Below, one piece after another: positions 1 to 7,386 of a stretch of 14,848 bases of DNA. Made by a program: the position numbers and the translations under genes. The first letter of the stretch is position 1; every line of letters begins with the position of its first letter. Source of the stretch: Hyphomicrobiaceae bacterium UBA4118 (GTDB taxonomy: Bacteria > Pseudomonadota > Alphaproteobacteria > Rhizobiales > Methyloligellaceae); NCBI GenBank assembly GCA_002383105.1, contig DFXC01000084.1, positions 3,011 through 17,858 of the forward strand, written 5' to 3'. The notes under the pieces were generated by a model. The model saw only the letters and a program-made list of their open reading frames with translations, made no database searches and was not told the DNA's origin.

Positions 1-726
1 ACCGGAAGCACCACTTGCGCCGCCGCGAACCTCGTGGACCAGCCCGGGCCTTCGACCGTGTCAGCCGTTGATGTTCTAAAGGCACGGACGAGCAAGGACG
101 TCGATCTCTGGGGCGCGGCCGTCGAGCTCGACCGGCCGACAGGCGCTCCGATGATGCCGGGCCTCTTCCACAGCACCTATTGGGGCGCCGGTTTCGACGT
201 GCGCGGTCTTGATCAGGACATGAGGATCAAGGGTCACGACTTCACGACCGACCTGTTCCGCTACGACGAGACGCTGAATACGACCTATTATGGCGGCTTC
301 ATCTCCTTCGGCGGCGAGTACACCCTCGGCATGCTCGGCATAGGCGGGCTGTGGGAGCGCTGGGGGCTTCGCTCCTTCTTCGAGGCTCATGCCGGCCTCT
401 ACAGCGCAAATACCGATTATAACGGCCGCTTCACGCCAGTAGGATTGGACCCGTCCAAGCTCGGCCTGTCGCAAAACGACGTCGCCTTTATCGGCGGCAT
501 CAAGTTCGAGACCCGCAAGCAGCTCAGCCCGCGCACGAGCCTGTCGCTGCTTAGCGAGTACGAGTATTACTCCTCGGTTCCCGACATGCGCTACAACGAC
601 GGCGACGGCGGTGCCGACGGCATCGTCAACAAGACCCAGATCGGCAATGACAGCGCCTTCTCGGGGCGCACGAGCCTGCGGTTGAATATCGGGCTCGGAT
701 CGGCAGGCCTCTACCCTGCACAATAA
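1..726 (+). CDS. Probable outer-membrane beta-barrel protein, C-terminal part (5' end outside window)
   Basis: The frame is open from base 1 to the TAA at 724-726, so the start lies upstream; the GTG at 34 is only the first start-like codon inside the window. About 241 residues are visible. From about residue 55 the sequence shows short alternating polar/hydrophobic stretches rich in Tyr, Phe, Trp and Gly (for example around SFFEAHAGLYSAN and LLSEYEYYSS), separated by Asp/Asn/Gly-rich turns such as YNDGDGGADG. This pattern fits antiparallel strands of an outer-membrane barrel. The C-terminus (LRLNIGLGSAGLYPAQ) lacks the usual terminal aromatic residue, so a canonical BAM signal is not evident. 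I do not recognise a named family. The gene converges with coaA, whose stop lies 23 bp beyond. Alternative: a non-barrel periplasmic beta protein. The coding call is fairly firm, the function weak. Confidence 0.6.
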   Translation, partial: TGSTTCAAANLVDQPGPSTVSAVDVLKARTSKDVDLWGAAVELDRPTGAPMMPGLFHSTYWGAGFDVRGLDQDMRIKGHDFTTDLFRYDETLNTTYYGGFISFGGEYTLGMLGIGGLWERWGLRSFFEAHAGLYSANTDYNGRFTPVGLDPSKLGLSQNDVAFIGGIKFETRKQLSPRTSLSLLSEYEYYSSVPDMRYNDGDGGADGIVNKTQIGNDSAFSGRTSLRLNIGLGSAGLYPAQ

Positions 727-749
727 GGGCGCTCGGCGTCGAAGACGAA

Positions 750-1718
750 CTAGAGCTTCCTCAGTGCCACGGTCTCCACCGCATGATCGGCGCCCTTGCG
801 CAGGATCAGGTCGGCGCGTTGCCGCGTCGGCAGGATGTTCTCCTTCAGATTGACGAGATTGATCGAGCGCCAGATCGAGAGCCCCGTGGCGCGCGCCTCG
901 TCCTCCGAGAGCGTGGCATAGCGGTGGAAATATGAGGCCGGATCGCGGAAGGCGGTTTGCCGCAGCCGCAAGAAGCGCTCCACGTACCAGCTCTCGATCA
1001 GATCGTCGGCGGCATCGATATAGACCGAAAAGTCGAAGAAGTCGGAGACGAAGGGAATGGCTTCGCCGTCCCTTGGCAGCTTGGCCGGCTGCAGCACGTT
1101 CAGCCCTTCGACGATGACAATGTCGGCACGCTCGATGACCAGTAGCTGGTCGGGCAGCACGTCGTAGATGAGGTGGGAATAAACCGGCGCCTCGACCCGC
1201 TCCTTGCCCGACTTCACCTCGCCAAGAAAGTTGAGCAACCTGGTCAGGTCGTAGCTGTCGGGAAAGCCCTTGCGGTTCATCAGCCCGCGCTCTTCGAGAA
1301 GGGCGTTGGCGAAGAGGAAGCCGTCGGTCGGCACGAGCTCGACCTTGGGATGGCTCGGCCAGCGGGCGAGCAGCGCCTGTAACACGCGCGCCGTGGTGCT
1401 CTTGCCGACCGCCACGCTTCCCGCCAGGCCGATGATGAACGGCATCTTGCCGTCGCCCTTGCGCAGGAACCTCGTGGTGTTGCCGTGCAGCTCCTGGGCG
1501 GCCTCGACATAGAGATTGAGCAGCCGGCTGAGCGGCAGATAGATGTCGACGACCTCCTCGGCCGAGACCCGCTCGGTAAGGCTGCTCAGATTGTCGAGCT
1601 CTGCCTCGGTCAGCGGCATGGGCGTGTCGGCCCTGAGCCGCGCCCACTCTTCGCGCAAATAGAGGACATAAGGGGAAAACGCGACGGCGGGACGCGGATT
1701 CATGGGGGAAACGCTCAC
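750..1718 (-). CDS. coaA: Type I pantothenate kinase
   Basis: Phosphorylates pantothenate with ATP, the first and usually rate-limiting step of coenzyme A synthesis, in the cytosol. The 322-residue product has the type I (prokaryotic, P-loop) hallmarks: opening [12 protein letters not shown], Walker A motif GSVAVGKST at residues 100-108, then [20 protein letters not shown] and [11 protein letters not shown] in the usual order, ending in [18 protein letters not shown]. Length matches the family (about 310-320). The start is uncertain: GTG at 1718, three bases after the hisE stop, or ATG at 1703, five codons later; neither has a clear Shine-Dalgarno. It is the last gene of the his run and probably depends on his or hisE-proximal transcription. 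Type I kinases are generally inhibited by CoA; that is family knowledge. Confidence 0.96.
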   Translation of the reverse strand: MSVSPMNPRPAVAFSPYVLYLREEWARLRADTPMPLTEAELDNLSSLTERVSAEEVVDIYLPLSRLLNLYVEAAQELHGNTTRFLRKGDGKMPFIIGLAGSVAVGKSTTARVLQALLARWPSHPKVELVPTDGFLFANALLEERGLMNRKGFPDSYDLTRLLNFLGEVKSGKERVEAPVYSHLIYDVLPDQLLVIERADIVIVEGLNVLQPAKLPRDGEAIPFVSDFFDFSVYIDAADDLIESWYVERFLRLRQTAFRDPASYFHRYATLSEDEARATGLSIWRSINLVNLKENILPTRQRADLILRKGADHAVETVALRKL

Positions 1719-1721
1719 CCG

Positions 1722-2048
1722 TCAGCGCGAAGCGGTCTTCCGCCTCTTCTGCTCGAGCGCCGTGGCGCTCATGCGCCGCTCGAGTTCGCCGAAGACCTCG
1801 TCGAGGGCAATGTGGCGGGATTCCAGCACCACCAGCATGTGGTAGAGGAGGTCGGCGGCCTCCGCGATCAGGGCCTTGTCGTCCTGGGCGAGCGCGGCGA
1901 TGGCCATTTCGACCGCCTCTTCGCCGAGCTTCTTGGCTGGCTTCACAGGAGCGCCGTCGAGGAGCCGCCGCGTATGGGAGTCCTCGGGCCTTGCGGTCCG
2001 GCGCGCCTTGATCGTGGCGGCGAGCCGCCCCAGCACATCGTTGGTCAT
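1722..2048 (-). CDS. hisE: Phosphoribosyl-ATP pyrophosphatase (pyrophosphohydrolase)
   Basis: Hydrolyses phosphoribosyl-ATP to phosphoribosyl-AMP and pyrophosphate, the second step of histidine synthesis. The ATG at 2048 gives 108 residues, the normal size for stand-alone HisE; the frame stays open to 2150, but the extra 34 residues do not resemble the family, so the internal ATG is preferred. Visible MazG-like all-alpha signatures are KKLGEEAVE (residues 39-47), with the acidic cluster E43, E44 and E47, and EAADLLYH (63-70), with E63 and D66, which bind the metals in this superfamily. HisE is not fused to HisI here, and hisI is not in the window. It is separated from hisF by 123 bp containing two inverted repeats, and is followed after 3 bp by coaA. 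Confidence 0.95.
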   Translation of the reverse strand: MTNDVLGRLAATIKARRTARPEDSHTRRLLDGAPVKPAKKLGEEAVEMAIAALAQDDKALIAEAADLLYHMLVVLESRHIALDEVFGELERRMSATALEQKRRKTASR

Positions 2049-2073
2049 AACTGGCTCATACACTGCCGCAAGG

Positions 2074-2110
2074 GACGTGGGAATAGGCACGTCTTGGTAA
2101 TCCTCACCAA
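2074..2110. repeat. Two back-to-back short inverted repeats in the hisF-hisE gap
   Basis: GACGTG (2074-2079) and CACGTC (2088-2093) form a perfect 6-bp inverted repeat with an 8-base spacer. Immediately adjacent, TTGGT (2094-2098) and ACCAA (2106-2110) form a perfect 5-bp inverted repeat with a 7-base spacer. They lie about 25 bp upstream of the hisE start in the only long gap of an otherwise tight operon. They could be operator half-sites or small RNA hairpins (internal processing or regulation). Stems this short can arise by chance; no function is claimed. Confidence 0.35.
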
Positions 2111-2171
2111 ATGAAGGGCATCCTGCCTGTTTGCCGGGCAGCTGGCCCAAGATCGCCCTTTTCGGCCCGGG

Positions 2172-2948
2172 CTAGGGGTCGAGCCTGATCGGCAGCCCCG
2201 CCTCGGCCATGAAGCGCTTGGCCTCGCCGATCGAGTGCTCGCCGTAGTGGAAGATCGAAGCGGCAAGCACGGCGCTCGCGTGGCCTTCGCGCACGCCATC
2301 CACCAAATGCCCGAGCGTGCCGACGCCGCCGCTGGCGATCACCGGCACGGAAACGGCGTCGGCGACGGCTCGCGTCAGCTCAAGATCGAAGCCCACCCGC
2401 GTGCCGTCCCGGTCCATGGAGGTGAGCAGGATCTCGCCTGCGCCAAGTGCCACCACCTCTCTTGCATAGCCCACCGCCTCGATGCCGGTCGGCTCGCGGC
2501 CGCCATGGGTGAAGATCTCGAAGCGCGGGGCGCTGCCACCGGTTGCGACGCGCTTGGCATCGATTGCGACGACGATGCATTGCGCGCCGAACTTCTCGGA
2601 CGCCGCGCGCACCAGGCTCCTGTCCTTCACCGCCGCCGTGTTGATGGAGACCTTGTCAGCGCCGGCTTCGAGCAGCGCGCGCACGTCGTCTGTGCTGCGC
2701 ACACCGCCGCCGACGGTGAGCGGCATGAAGCAGCGCTCCGCCGTGCGGCGGACCACGTCGAGGATGGTGCCGCGCTTCTCGTGACTTGCGGTGATGTCGA
2801 GGAAGCAGAGCTCGTCGGCCCCCGCCTCGTCATAGGCGGCAGCGGCCTCGACGGGGTCGCCGGCATCCCTGAGATCGACGAAGTTGATGCCCTTGACGAC
2901 GCGGCCCTCTTTCACGTCGAGGCAGGGTATGACGCGGATTTTCAGCAT
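2172..2948 (-). CDS. hisF: Imidazole glycerol phosphate synthase, cyclase subunit
   Basis: Uses ammonia delivered by HisH to convert PRFAR into imidazole glycerol phosphate and AICAR, linking histidine and purine synthesis. The 258-residue (beta/alpha)8 barrel begins [16 protein letters not shown]11 and D130 (in VVAIDAKR) are the catalytic acid/base pair by family numbering. The two phosphate-binding ends are visible as VGGGVRS (79-85) and IASGGVG (204-210), the sequence repeat typical of HisA/HisF half-barrels. The ATG at 2948 gives the standard length; longer in-frame upstream sequence overlaps the preceding membrane-protein gene and does not resemble HisF. The upstream membrane-protein gene ends 10 bp before it. 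Confidence 0.98.
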   Translation of the reverse strand: MLKIRVIPCLDVKEGRVVKGINFVDLRDAGDPVEAAAAYDEAGADELCFLDITASHEKRGTILDVVRRTAERCFMPLTVGGGVRSTDDVRALLEAGADKVSINTAAVKDRSLVRAASEKFGAQCIVVAIDAKRVATGGSAPRFEIFTHGGREPTGIEAVGYAREVVALGAGEILLTSMDRDGTRVGFDLELTRAVADAVSVPVIASGGVGTLGHLVDGVREGHASAVLAASIFHYGEHSIGEAKRFMAEAGLPIRLDP

Positions 2949-2958
2949 GACGATGGCG

Positions 2959-3276
2959 TTATAGCCGGTCCCGCCCAGCCTTTGCACGCCGCCGGTCCTG
3001 GATTGTGACGATGATCCAGGCAAGCAGCAGAACCGCGAGCGCGATGGCCCCCAAGGGCAAAGTGCCAAGCGCGAACCAGCCGACCACGGCCATGCCGTAA
3101 AGCGTCTCGCCGAGATCGAAGCCGTGAAATAGACAGGGATGCGCATCGCCCTCATTGAGCGTGCAGCCGAGGCTTGAAGCGATTGCGCTTGCGGTGAAGA
3201 CGCTGATAACGGGCGCCCCGGCGACGAGGACGATGGCGATCGCCCCAAGCAGGAATCCGAGATTCTGTTTCGACAT
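2959..3276 (-). CDS. Small two-helix membrane protein with conserved cysteine pair (second of a tandem pair)
   Basis: 105 residues, function unknown. Hydrophobic segments lie at about residues 6-33 and 62-92, separated by a loop and followed by a basic tail ([10 protein letters not shown]). Positively charged ends suggest both termini are cytosolic and the loop faces the periplasm. The loop holds C38 and C48, which could form a disulfide. It aligns without gaps to the preceding gene's product, sharing G37, C38, N41, P47, C48, G52, D54, G56, T58, Y60, W67, P74, G76, I92, R95 and R96, so the two are tandem duplicates that have diverged elsewhere. The ATG at 3276 is preceded by GGAGCAGG, a plausible ribosome site, and lies 4 bp after its paralogue's stop. 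It sits inside the his operon, 10 bp before hisF. I recognise no named family. Confidence 0.82.
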   Translation of the reverse strand: MSKQNLGFLLGAIAIVLVAGAPVISVFTASAIASSLGCTLNEGDAHPCLFHGFDLGETLYGMAVVGWFALGTLPLGAIALAVLLLAWIIVTIQDRRRAKAGRDRL

Positions 3277-3280
3277 GGGC

Positions 3281-3592
3281 TCAGGCCTGCTCCGGCTTCC
3301 GTTTGCGCCTGCTGCCGATGAGGGCGATGAGGGCGGCGACGGCCCAAATGGCCAGCAGCACGCCGCCAGCCGGGATGCTCAGATACGAATACCAGATGAG
3401 AAAGCCGAGATCGTAGAAGGTTTGCCCATAGTCCTTGCCGCCGATCACGCAAGGGATCGTATAGTTGAGATTGACTTGGCAGCCGAACACCCTCTCGGCG
3501 ATCTCCTGGCTGATCACGGCCAGCAGCGCGGGCCCGAGCGCGACGAGGACGATCAGAATGAGCAGAATGATGAAGACAGTGCGGGCGCGCAT
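3281..3592 (-). CDS. Small two-helix membrane protein with conserved cysteine pair (first of a tandem pair)
   Basis: 103 residues, function unknown. A strongly hydrophobic N-terminal segment (about residues 5-27, rich in Ile, Leu and Val) and a second at about 62-92 flank a loop with C38 and C48; the C-terminus is basic (SRRKRKP). Topology by the positive-inside rule is both ends in the cytosol and a short periplasmic loop able to form a disulfide. All conserved loop residues (G37, C38, N41, P47, C48, G52, D54, G56, T58, Y60) occupy the same positions as in the following gene, so the pair arose by duplication. The ATG at 3592 follows the hisA stop by 5 bp, and the gene is probably co-transcribed with hisA and hisF. 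Nothing in it suggests an enzyme of histidine synthesis. Confidence 0.82.
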   Translation of the reverse strand: MRARTVFIILLILIVLVALGPALLAVISQEIAERVFGCQVNLNYTIPCVIGGKDYGQTFYDLGFLIWYSYLSIPAGGVLLAIWAVAALIALIGSRRKRKPEQA

Positions 3593-3597
3593 TGCGA

Positions 3598-4344
3598 TCA
3601 GCCTTGCCTTGGCCTGCCGCTCGCGGCGATCAGCGCCAGCGCCTCGCGCGGATCGAGCCGCCCGTCATAGAGCGCGCGCCCGGTGATGGCCCCTTCCAGC
3701 ATCGCATAGCGCGGCTGAAGCAGCCTGTGCACGTCCTCGAGCCCGGCAAGCCCTCCGCTTGCGATCACCGGGATGGTGACGGCGCGGGCAAGCTCGGCAG
3801 TCGCATCGAGATTGAGGCCTTCCATCACGCCGTCGCGGGCGATGTCGGTATGGATGATTGCCGAGACGCCGGCATCCTCGAAGCGGCGGGCAAGATCGAG
3901 AGCCGTCATCTCGCTCGTCTCGGCCCAGCCTTCGATCGCCACCTTGCCGTCGCGGGCGTCGATGCCGACGACGATGCAGCCGGGGAAGTCGCGGGCCGCC
4001 TCGCGCACGAGATGGGGATCGCGCACCGCCGCGGTGCCGAGGATCACGCGGTCGATGCCTTTGTCGAGCCAGGCCACGATGGTGTCGAGGTCGCGGATGC
4101 CGCCGCCGAGCTGCACCGGAATATGCACCTTAGCGAGGATCGCCTCGACGGCTTGGGCGTTCACCGGCTTGCCGGCAAACGCGCCGTTCAGGTCAACCAC
4201 ATGCAGCCACTCGAAGCCTTGCTCCTCGAAGGCGCGAGCCTGCGCGGCGGGATCGGCGCTGAACACCGTGGCTTGCGCCATCTCCCCTTGGCGGAGGCGC
4301 ACGCATTGCCCGTCCTTGAGGTCGATGGCGGGAAACAGGATCAT
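3598..4344 (-). CDS. hisA: ProFAR isomerase (5'-phosphoribosylformimino-AICAR ribotide isomerase)
   Basis: Catalyses the Amadori rearrangement of ProFAR to PRFAR, the fourth step of histidine synthesis, feeding HisH/HisF. The 248-residue (beta/alpha)8 barrel opens [12 protein letters not shown]. Catalytic aspartates by family comparison are D8 and D130 (VVGIDARDG). Phosphate-binding motifs LGGGIRD (79-85) and IASGGLAG (194-201) are in place, and HTDIARDG lies near 165-172. The length is normal. The ATG at 4344 lies 7 bp from the hisH stop, consistent with one transcript. The downstream neighbour is the first of the two small membrane proteins. Confidence 0.98.
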   Translation of the reverse strand: MILFPAIDLKDGQCVRLRQGEMAQATVFSADPAAQARAFEEQGFEWLHVVDLNGAFAGKPVNAQAVEAILAKVHIPVQLGGGIRDLDTIVAWLDKGIDRVILGTAAVRDPHLVREAARDFPGCIVVGIDARDGKVAIEGWAETSEMTALDLARRFEDAGVSAIIHTDIARDGVMEGLNLDATAELARAVTIPVIASGGLAGLEDVHRLLQPRYAMLEGAITGRALYDGRLDPREALALIAASGRPRQG

Positions 4345-4351
4345 GGCTGCC

Positions 4352-5002
4352 TCACGGCTTCCATTTCAGGAAATTCGCGATCAGCGCGAGCCCGAGCCTC
4401 TGGCTCTTCTCGGGGTGGAACTGGCTGCCCGCCATATTGTCGCGTGCGACGAAGGCCGTGACCTCCCCGCCATAGTCGGTGGTGGCGATGAGCGTGCCGG
4501 GGTCTGACGGCACGAGGTGGTAGGAATGCACGAAATAGGCATTCAGCCCCTCCTCGCCGGTCGTAATGCCATCGAATAACGCGTGGCCGCGCGCGAGGCG
4601 GAGCGTGTTCCAGCCCATATGCGGGATCTTGAGCGCCGCGTCGCGAGGCGCAATCGCCCGCACCTCGCCTTCGATCCAGCCGAGCCCCGGGGTCATCCCA
4701 TGCTCAAGCCCACGCTCGGCCATGAGCTGAAGCCCGACGCAGATGCCGAGAAACGGCTTGCCCGCTCCATGCACCGCCTCCTCTAGAGTCTCGATCATGC
4801 CCGGAATGCGCACGAGTCCTTGGCGGCAATCGGCAAAGGCGCCGACGCCCGGGAGCACGATGCGGTCGGCGTCGAGCACGTCCTGTGGCTCCGCCGTCAC
4901 CTTGACGGCGAGGCTTGAGCCTTGCTCCCGCGCTGCGCGCTCGAACGCCTTGGCGGCGGAGTGGAGGTTGCCCGACCCGTAATCGATGATGGCGACGTGC
5001 AT
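4352..5002 (-). CDS. hisH: Imidazole glycerol phosphate synthase, glutamine amidotransferase subunit
   Basis: Class I glutamine amidotransferase that releases ammonia from glutamine and channels it to HisF. The 216-residue protein begins [13 protein letters not shown], the family opening. The catalytic triad is visible: C88 in the nucleophile elbow GICVGLQ, then H196 and E198 in FHPEKSQ. PGVGAF (51-56) forms the oxyanion-strand region usual in HisH. The length is standard (about 200-216). The DUF2628-type gene ends 6 bp upstream, and hisA follows 7 bp downstream. hisF is separated from hisH by hisA and the two membrane-protein genes, so the two synthase subunits are not adjacent but lie in one transcriptional direction. 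Confidence 0.98.
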   Translation of the reverse strand: MHVAIIDYGSGNLHSAAKAFERAAREQGSSLAVKVTAEPQDVLDADRIVLPGVGAFADCRQGLVRIPGMIETLEEAVHGAGKPFLGICVGLQLMAERGLEHGMTPGLGWIEGEVRAIAPRDAALKIPHMGWNTLRLARGHALFDGITTGEEGLNAYFVHSYHLVPSDPGTLIATTDYGGEVTAFVARDNMAGSQFHPEKSQRLGLALIANFLKWKP

Positions 5003-5008
5003 GTCAGC

Positions 5009-5512
5009 TCAAGGTCGCGGGAAGAGCCCGATGACCTCCTCAGCCTCCCCGCGCGTCACGGGCTTCGCCGCTTCGCCATCGCGCGCCCGCTCCTGCCCGC
5101 GCTCAACGCCCCTCGCGGCCTTCGCCTGTTGCGGCAGCCAGGCGCGGAAGAACGAGCGCTCGGCGTCCGTCCGGTCGCGCCCGCTGGCAACGCCGGCGAG
5201 CTGGTAACCGCGCCGCTCGAGCGCCGCGGTGCGCAAATCGTTGGCCTCGAAGGCAAACAGCACCACCAGCGCAAGGCTCGCCCAGCCGAACAAGGCCTGT
5301 CCCTGATCGCTCAAGCCGAACGCCCATTGCAGCGCGACACAGGCGATGACGAAGACAACGAGCTCGATCCACATGCGCTGATAGATGAGCCACAGAGCGG
5401 GAAGGAAGAACGCCGGCCACGAGAAGCCTTCTTTCACGAAGGCGAGCCGGTCCGCGCGCACAGCAATGTCCGGCGCTTCTTTACCCGGCTCATAGACGGA
5501 ATAGACAGTCAC
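5009..5512 (-). CDS. DUF2628-type membrane protein
   Basis: 167 residues, function unknown. The N-terminal half resembles DUF2628: a soluble start (TVYSVYEPG), then FVKEGFSWPAFFLPALWLIY (residues 25-44) leading into hydrophobic segments at about 32-44, 49-65 and 73-90. ERRGYQLAGVASGRD (99-113) follows, then a cytosolic, charged and probably disordered tail ending EVIGLFPRP. The start is GTG at 5512; an ATG at 5517 is in another frame and hits a stop at once. It lies between hisB and hisH, a position I recall for this family in related bacteria, with 41 bp to hisB and 6 bp to hisH. Co-transcription with his genes is likely; a role in histidine synthesis is not shown. The family assignment is from memory of the motif. 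Confidence 0.8.
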   Translation of the reverse strand: MTVYSVYEPGKEAPDIAVRADRLAFVKEGFSWPAFFLPALWLIYQRMWIELVVFVIACVALQWAFGLSDQGQALFGWASLALVVLFAFEANDLRTAALERRGYQLAGVASGRDRTDAERSFFRAWLPQQAKAARGVERGQERARDGEAAKPVTRGEAEEVIGLFPRP

Positions 5513-5553
5513 GGCATCTCACGCTGCCTCATGAACCCAATAGGGGGCAATCG

Positions 5554-6180
5554 CTAGAGCTGGCCCTTGGTCGATGGCACCCGCCCGCTCTGGCGCTCGT
5601 CGATGGCGATCGCCTGTCTGAGCGCCCTGGCGAGCGCCTTATAGCAGGTCTCCGCGATGTGATGGCTATTCTCGCCATAGAGCGTCTCGACATGCAGCGT
5701 CAGATCGGCATGCTGGGCGAAGGCCTGGAACCACTCGCGGAACAGCTCGGTGTCCATCTCGCCGATCTTGGAGCGGGTGAAGGCGACCTTCCACACGAGG
5801 TACGGCCGCCCCGAGACGTCGAGGGCCACGCGGGTCAGCGTCTCGTCCATGGGCAGGTAGGCCGAGCCATAGCGGGCGATGCCCTTCTTGTCGCCTAGCG
5901 CCCGCGCCACCGCCTGGCCGAGCACGATGCCCGAGTCTTCGGTGGTGTGGTGCTGGTCGATATGGAGATCGCCCTCAGCTTTCAGCGTGATGTCGATCAG
6001 GGAGTGGCGGGCGAGCTGCTCGATCATATGGTCGAGGAAGCCGACCCCGGTCGCGACCTTGAAGTCGCCGGTGCCGTCAAGGTCGACGCTCGCGGTGATC
6101 GCGGTCTCCTTGGTCCGGCGCGTGACGCTCGCCCGGCGCGTTTCGCTGTCTTTGCTCCGCTTCTGCATGTCCGCCAGCAT
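5554..6180 (-). CDS. hisB: Imidazoleglycerol-phosphate dehydratase
   Basis: Dehydrates imidazole glycerol phosphate to imidazole acetol phosphate, the seventh step (or sixth, depending on numbering) of histidine synthesis. This is the monofunctional form: 208 residues with no phosphatase domain. Metal-binding motifs DQHHTTED (residues 75-82) and SHHIAE (172-177) mark the two halves of the internally repeated fold; FLDHM (49-53) and the ARYG and MDE stretches are also typical. The start is ATG at 6180 or ATG at 6168; an AAGG a few bases before the first is the better, though weak, ribosome site. It is the first gene of the minus-strand run, so the 99-bp gap to the divergent DUF2939-type gene should hold the his operon promoter, but I could not define convincing -35/-10 boxes. 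Confidence 0.97.
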   Translation of the reverse strand: MLADMQKRSKDSETRRASVTRRTKETAITASVDLDGTGDFKVATGVGFLDHMIEQLARHSLIDITLKAEGDLHIDQHHTTEDSGIVLGQAVARALGDKKGIARYGSAYLPMDETLTRVALDVSGRPYLVWKVAFTRSKIGEMDTELFREWFQAFAQHADLTLHVETLYGENSHHIAETCYKALARALRQAIAIDERQSGRVPSTKGQL

Positions 6181-6267
6181 AGCGCAAGGCCCTTAGCAAT
6201 TCGCTTCTTCGATGACGCCGCCGCTTATACGCCGGGGCGCTTAAGAGTGCTATCTCAGTAGACTGTT

Positions 6268-6273
6268 AAGGAG
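6268..6273 (+). promoter_or_regulatory. Shine-Dalgarno site for the DUF2939-type gene
   Basis: AAGGAG lies six bases before the ATG at 6280. It is one of the strongest ribosome binding sites in the window and fixes this start; there is no competing in-frame upstream start with a better site. Confidence 0.8.
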
Positions 6274-6279
6274 TAGCCC

Positions 6280-6852
6280 ATGCGCAAATGGTTCCTCGGC
6301 GCCGCCGCCCTCCTCGTTGCCTATATCGCCTACCCCTATCTCACGCTCTTTTGGCTCGACCGCGCGGTGCTTACCGGCAATACGGCGAGCCTCGAGAGCC
6401 TGATTGATTGGCCGCTGGTCCGCCAGCAGCTCAAGGCCGACGTCAAGCTCGCGCTCATCCAGTCGGCCCAGACCCAGGTCGGCAAGCGCAATTTCGCCGG
6501 AATTTTCGGTGGCGCGCTCACCGCCCTCCTGGCGCCGACGGTGGTCGACAGCGCCGTGGACGAATGGGTCACCCCTGAGAAGCTCGTGAACAATGAAGAG
6601 GTGGTGAAGCGGCGCCAGGAGCAGAAATCGTTCGCCGATTTCGTCACCTACGCCTTCTTCACCTCGCCCACGGCGTTCCGCGCCGACCTGCGGGATCCCA
6701 AGGACCCCAAGTCCCCGACGCTGACCGTGCTGATGGCGCTATCGGGGGTCAGGTGGCGGGTGGTCGCGCTCAAGCTGCCGCCGCCCGAGACCTGGCTAAG
6801 CAAACCAGGCACACGCACGCCCTCGGACGACGCCGCTCCTGTGCCGCAATAG
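6280..6852 (+). CDS. DUF2939-type membrane-anchored protein
   Basis: 190 residues, function unknown. The N-terminus (RKWFLGAAALLVAYIAYPYLTL) is a single hydrophobic anchor or uncleaved signal at about residues 4-25. It is followed by LDRAVLTGNTASLESLIDWPLVRQQLKADV, the stretch by which I recognise DUF2939. The central region (about 60-110) is amphipathic, and the C-terminal part contains TVLMALSGVRWRVVALKLP (about 148-166), ending in a Pro-rich tail. The basic first residues suggest an N-in orientation with the bulk of the protein outside the cytosol. A strong AAGGAG precedes the ATG by six bases. It is transcribed away from hisB and converges with the small six-cysteine protein gene. No catalytic motif is visible. 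Confidence 0.85.
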   Translation: MRKWFLGAAALLVAYIAYPYLTLFWLDRAVLTGNTASLESLIDWPLVRQQLKADVKLALIQSAQTQVGKRNFAGIFGGALTALLAPTVVDSAVDEWVTPEKLVNNEEVVKRRQEQKSFADFVTYAFFTSPTAFRADLRDPKDPKSPTLTVLMALSGVRWRVVALKLPPPETWLSKPGTRTPSDDAAPVPQ

Positions 6853-6871
6853 ACGCGGCAAGTCGCAGATG

Positions 6872-6888
6872 GGCCCCTCATCAGGGCC
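6872..6888. terminator. Possible weak bidirectional hairpin between convergent genes
   Basis: GGCCC (6872-6876) and GGGCC (6884-6888) form a 5-bp GC stem with a 7-base loop in the 49-bp gap between two convergent genes. There is no T-run on either side, so intrinsic termination is doubtful. It is listed because of position only. Confidence 0.25.
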
Positions 6889-6901
6889 GCCGACCTATCT
6901 C

Positions 6902-7204
6902 TTACAGAGCACAGGCCTGAGCCTTACCTACGGAAGCCATGTACTTGCCCGGCCAGCCGACGCATTTGAAATATTTCTTTCTATAGGAGGTCTGCTGGGC
7001 TTCGGTGACGTCAGAAGCGTTTCCCTTGTCGATCCACTTCTGGCACTTCGTTTTCAGCGCCTCGCTAACCGGCGCGCAGTCGTTATGCGAGGGCACCCCG
7101 TTATAGTCACCGCAGGGGCAAGGCGGCTTGTCCTTGGCATGCGCGGGTGACACGGCGAGCGCCAGTGCAATGGCACCGGCAATGGCTGGGATCAATTTCC
7201 ACAT
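6902..7204 (-). CDS. Small exported six-cysteine protein, function unknown
   Basis: 100 residues from ATG at 7204, preceded by GAAGGA with 8-base spacing, which favours this start over a longer open frame to 7288. The N-terminus is a clear Sec signal peptide: MWK, a hydrophobic core IPAIAGAIALALAV, and a predicted signal peptidase I site after AHA (residues 21-23). The mature part, about 77 residues, is small and polar with six cysteines (29, 31, 43, 54, 81, 98), an even number that fits up to three disulfides. It starts with a CPC motif (29-31) and has a basic stretch YRKKYFK. This predicts a periplasmic or secreted protein. No lipobox is present. I do not recognise a family; metal binding or a structural envelope role is possible but not shown. 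It is divergent from hslV. Confidence 0.8.
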   Translation of the reverse strand: MWKLIPAIAGAIALALAVSPAHAKDKPPCPCGDYNGVPSHNDCAPVSEALKTKCQKWIDKGNASDVTEAQQTSYRKKYFKCVGWPGKYMASVGKAQACAL

Positions 7205-7346
7205 GGAGTCTGTCCTTCTGGTTGCAGATGGTCGCAAACTGCCGGTCGTGTATGCTCCGGTTCCACGTCCCCATGGGCCAATTTTCACCGGGCGTCCACA
7301 ACGTCGCGGCCCGCAAGTTCTGACTGTCCAGAGCAGGGCGCGAAAG

Positions 7347-7375
7347 CTTGACTATGGCCGTCCCCGCCCCGATAT
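7347..7375 (+). promoter_or_regulatory. Candidate heat-shock (RpoH-type) promoter of hslVU
   Basis: CTTGAC at 7347-7352 and CGATAT at 7370-7375 are separated by 17 bases. This resembles the alphaproteobacterial sigma-32 pattern (CTTGAC, then a C-TAT-T-like -10). hslVU is a classical heat-shock operon, which supports the reading. Transcription would start around 7381-7384, only a few bases before the ATG at 7387, and downstream of the alternative hslV starts at 7348 (TTG) and 7354 (ATG). The match is by eye against a consensus from memory. Confidence 0.55.
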
Positions 7376-7386
7376 CGCGTTGCACC

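Noticed and set aside
76..1647. A 523-residue minus-strand open frame across the barrel-protein gene and coaA
   Set aside because: It is in another frame over the well-supported coaA P-loop kinase and the plus-strand barrel gene, has Arg/Ala-rich low-complexity sequence typical of GC-rich shadow frames, and shows no family motif.
2049..2150. A 34-residue longer HisE N-terminus
   Set aside because: The extra residues do not resemble HisE, and the ATG at 2048 gives the normal 108-residue protein.
2172..3452. A single 426-residue fusion of HisF with a long N-terminal extension
   Set aside because: The part upstream of [11 protein letters not shown] overlaps both small membrane-protein genes out of frame and has no domain signature; the internal ATG gives standard HisF length.
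6181..6279. A his leader peptide or attenuator upstream of hisB
   Set aside because: There is no run of His codons and no competing terminator hairpin in the 99-bp gap on the minus strand.
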